Of a stretch of 64,000 nucleotides of DNA, positions 62,239 through 64,000 are shown one piece after another (positions within the stretch are counted from its first letter, which is position 1; each line of letters begins with the position of its first letter). A program made the position numbers and the translations under genes. Under the pieces are notes generated by a model. It searched no databases, had not been told where the DNA came from, and worked only from the letters and a program-made list of their open reading frames with translations. This DNA is from UBA947 sp031550975 (GTDB taxonomy: Bacteria > Cyanobacteriota > Vampirovibrionia > Gastranaerophilales > Gastranaerophilaceae). The stretch lies in the NCBI GenBank assembly GCA_031550975.1, contig JAVBOC010000013.1:62001-126000 (forward strand). The letters run 5' to 3'.

Positions 62239-62514
62239 ATGTCATTCCGAGAAACTTTAGAGATGAATGTAGCAAGAATCGTTGATTTTTTGATATATTC
62301 AAAAAACTTCCTAATAAGAAAGAATCCTTTTCAAGCAATGGTAAACTCGTTTGTTGAAGGATTAAAAGATCTTCTGACGATGAAGAAAAAACTCAGAATG
62401 GCGCAATACCGGTTAAATTACCACCGCCACCAGTTTCAGAAAATGGAACAACTCATCACAGAAAACAACAACCATACTTTCTTAAAAGGTAACAACCTCA
62501 ACGAAACCAGATAG
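62239..62514 (+). CDS. Small helical protein, unknown
   Basis: 91 residues, AAGGAG upstream. Amphipathic helix VARIVDFLIYSKNFLIRK, then KKKLRMAQYRLNYHRHQF, a basic coiled stretch, and a polar tail. No signal peptide. First of a group with the next small coiled-coil gene. Function unknown. Confidence 0.65.
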   Translation: MSFRETLEMNVARIVDFLIYSKNFLIRKNPFQAMVNSFVEGLKDLLTMKKKLRMAQYRLNYHRHQFQKMEQLITENNNHTFLKGNNLNETR

Positions 62515-62527
62515 CGGATTTCGGCAA

Positions 62528-62607
62528 GGGCGCCGCGTCACGAAGTGACCCAGCCCGTCCAGGTGAGGAAAACCACGTTTTTTCGAACCGCCGATAATCC
62601 AAGACAG
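62528..62607. repeat. Intergenic repeat, GGGCGCCG type, copy 2
   Basis: Same ordered blocks as the copy at 59807; begins 14 bp after the preceding stop. Confidence 0.75.
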
Positions 62608-62655
62608 CTAAAAGGGGTAGATGTGTAGCCCCGCGAACGCAAAAGGTAGTGGAAA

Positions 62656-62982
62656 ATGGGATTAATTAATGCAGGCATAAGGTTAATGTATCTGAACCAG
62701 TCTAGGTTAGATTTGGAGTACAAAATCCAATTGATAACTCAGACCAGAATGGCTTTGGGAAGTTCTACCAGTGATCTTTTACAGGTAGGAAACGACTTTG
62801 ATCCTGAATCGCCGACTACAAAAATGCTTCAGCAAAGACAGGCGAAATTAAAGGTGCTGGAACAAAAGCTGGAACAGCAAATGATGGTCTACCAAGCACA
62901 GTTGAAGATGATTGAGACCGAATATGAGTCTTGCAGAGGAATGATTGATAAAAACATCAAACAGGCATTCTCGTACTCGTAG
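62656..62982 (+). CDS. Small coiled-coil protein, unknown
   Basis: 108 residues: INAGIRLMYLNQSRLDLEYK, then TKMLQQRQAKLKVLEQKLEQ and QMMVYQAQLKMIETEYE, a strong coiled coil. This style recalls small proteins linked to surface-structure or secretion genes, but no family is named. AAAGGTAG upstream. Confidence 0.65.
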   Translation: MGLINAGIRLMYLNQSRLDLEYKIQLITQTRMALGSSTSDLLQVGNDFDPESPTTKMLQQRQAKLKVLEQKLEQQMMVYQAQLKMIETEYESCRGMIDKNIKQAFSYS

Positions 62983-63019
62983 TTTAGATGCTTAGCATCT
63001 AAACGTCTTAGCCTCTGTA

Positions 63020-63622
63020 CTACACTTGAACAAACAGGCTAATAATATCGTTTAATGCGATAGTTTGCTTTTGAGTTTTTAGGATTTGGTTTTCTAGAAC
63101 TCCGATTTGGTGCTTATATTCAGTGATATTTGCTTGTGCTTGCGCGGCTGAACTGTTTAAATTCTCCTGAACCATCTGCGCTTCTTGAAGAACACTTTTC
63201 ATAGAGATTCCGAGTGCTTCCATAGTTTGTCTGATGATTTGCGCGCCGGTGTGTTTGTTCACTCCAGGCGGAAGCTGTGTGATAAGTTGTTTTAGAACAG
63301 CAACGTTTTGCGGAACATCGCAACCGTCAAGTTCGCTCAAGTCGTTGGTAATCGGAGACGCACCAAATGCCACTTGCGGCTGAACAATTGGTCTTACAGG
63401 TTCTGTATAAACCGGTGTAGGCTGCGGCTGCGGTGCAACGGTCGGTTCCGGATAAATTGTGTCAAGAGGTGAAGCGGCAGAGGTTTCCTCCTCAATGTAT
63501 TCTATTTCGTCACTCGAAAATGGCGCAGGATTTTCAACAATCTGTTGAATTTCAACGTCAGACTGCTGTTTTAAAGCCTCTACAATTTTTTTCCCCACAC
63601 CGTCGGTAATTTTGTTTGCCAT
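63020..63622 (-). CDS. Protein with Pro-rich linker and C-terminal coiled coil
   Basis: 200 residues, GAGGGG before the ATG. N-terminal helix (DGVGKKIVEALKQQSDVEI), acidic part, Pro/Gln/Val linker at ~70-95 (YPEPTVAPQPQPTPVY), a compact helical unit (PQNVAVLKQLITQLPPGV, GAQIIRQTMEALGIS) and a C-terminal coiled coil. Layout suggests a cytoplasmic adaptor, similar in style to cell-division or motility accessory proteins; no assignment. Confidence 0.7.
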   Translation of the reverse strand: MANKITDGVGKKIVEALKQQSDVEIQQIVENPAPFSSDEIEYIEEETSAASPLDTIYPEPTVAPQPQPTPVYTEPVRPIVQPQVAFGASPITNDLSELDGCDVPQNVAVLKQLITQLPPGVNKHTGAQIIRQTMEALGISMKSVLQEAQMVQENLNSSAAQAQANITEYKHQIGVLENQILKTQKQTIALNDIISLFVQV

Positions 63623-63693
63623 TATGTCCCCTCTAACTTATAAATTTTTAAATCATAAAACCTTTTGGTCTTTTGATTGACTCGCTCATTTTA

Positions 63694-64000
63694 TCACAAA
63701 ACTAGTTTTTCTGCAATATCCGGGTAGTGTTCCATAACTTTTTCCAGTTGCAAATCATTCCCGCATTTTTTATTTTTGTTGAATAGAGTAAATATGCCCA
63801 TTAGTCCGCGTTTTCGCTCAGGACTCAGATAACGAAGCCGGGTCACATTATTTTTTATAACTTTAACTTTTGTATCGTTTAAGACAGCCATTGCCCAGAA
63901 CCAGATGTCGTCAGTTGTCGGAGCAAGTTCTCCAAATAGTTCGGCGTTTGTGGCGTCTTTATGCAAACTTTTCGGTGGATAGAGAACCCCGCCGGTCGCA
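63694..64000 (-). CDS. Glycosyltransferase-like C-terminal part, 5'-partial
   Basis: The frame stays open to the window edge; the TTG at 63966 is internal. Visible: GVLYPPKSLHKDATNAELF, APTTDDIWFWAMAVLNDTKV, then basic tail. This pattern is typical of the C-terminal part of capsule/LPS glycosyltransferases, where ADDIWFW is conserved. The N-terminal catalytic part is outside the window. Confidence 0.6.
   Translation of the reverse strand, partial: ATGGVLYPPKSLHKDATNAELFGELAPTTDDIWFWAMAVLNDTKVKVIKNNVTRLRYLSPERKRGLMGIFTLFNKNKKCGNDLQLEKVMEHYPDIAEKLVL

Noticed and set aside
63694..63966. Complete 90-residue gene starting at the TTG at 63966
   Set aside because: The frame continues upstream with conserved residues (GVLYPPKS) to the window end, so it is the tail of a larger gene.

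Overview
The window joins the right-hand ~37.5 kb of an integrated temperate phage (position 1 to a tRNA-Ile gene at 37464-37537) to ~26 kb of host chromosome. The host looks like a low-GC diderm with a TolC/HlyD efflux operon, type IV-like prepilins whose N-termini carry GFTLAEVL, a four-domain S1 protein, MEP isoprenoid synthesis and a high density of small palindromic intergenic repeats. This mix fits gut Vampirovibrionia/Melainabacteria (Gastranaerophilales). That assignment rests on protein style only and has not been tested.

Phage layout. The minus strand from 28.7 kb down to 5.2 kb is the late operon: Zn-ribbon protein, small and large terminase, portal, scaffold, major capsid protein, Bbp16-like capsid cement, tail adaptor, tail nozzle, a T7-like set of internal virion/ejection proteins (Gp13-like, Gp14-like, a Gp15-like protein with an M15 peptidase, and a 1741-residue polyvalent protein with ParB-like and HELGH segments), two tail fibres, a holin-like membrane protein and an M15 endolysin. 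The virion is therefore a podovirus, but no phage RNA polymerase is visible. Beyond the endolysin lies an accessory block: a 988-residue membrane protein ending in a zeta-toxin kinase, a small partner, an HD-domain protein, and two nuclease genes on the other strand. The plus strand from 29.3 to 37.5 kb is the early region: a divergent repressor/operator switch, small early genes, a self-contained two-gene unit of unknown function with a winged-helix protein, then RHH protein, replication initiator, DnaC-like loader, DNA methyltransferase and a large serine recombinase whose frame runs through the tRNA-Ile gene.

Host layout. After a 367-bp stretch holding a decayed second tRNA 5' end and a candidate structured RNA come a histidine kinase and a REC-(degenerate GGDEF)-REC protein, a prepilin, an RHH regulator with a single-domain response regulator, a 36-residue small protein, dxr, a GT2 glycosyltransferase, a five-gene ABC/HlyD/TolC efflux operon on the minus strand, an S1-domain protein, ligA, a SIMPL-domain protein, an orphan MalG-like permease, a second prepilin, malQ, a TPR/NHL protein, a small Zn ribbon, a two-gene family of unknown repeats, a TIGR01212-type radical SAM protein carrying an in-frame palindromic repeat, and several small coiled-coil proteins. 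The window ends inside a probable glycosyltransferase gene.

Cross-cutting signals worth attention: at least five host/phage genes have a TATAAT-type -10 box exactly 6 nt before the ATG (a sixth has 7 nt), suggesting leaderless mRNAs. A four-copy 8-bp repeat inside the kinase gene could cause phase variation. A tail-fibre gene has an in-frame TGA at codon 8. A 90-bp mobile palindrome has been absorbed in frame by a conserved enzyme.
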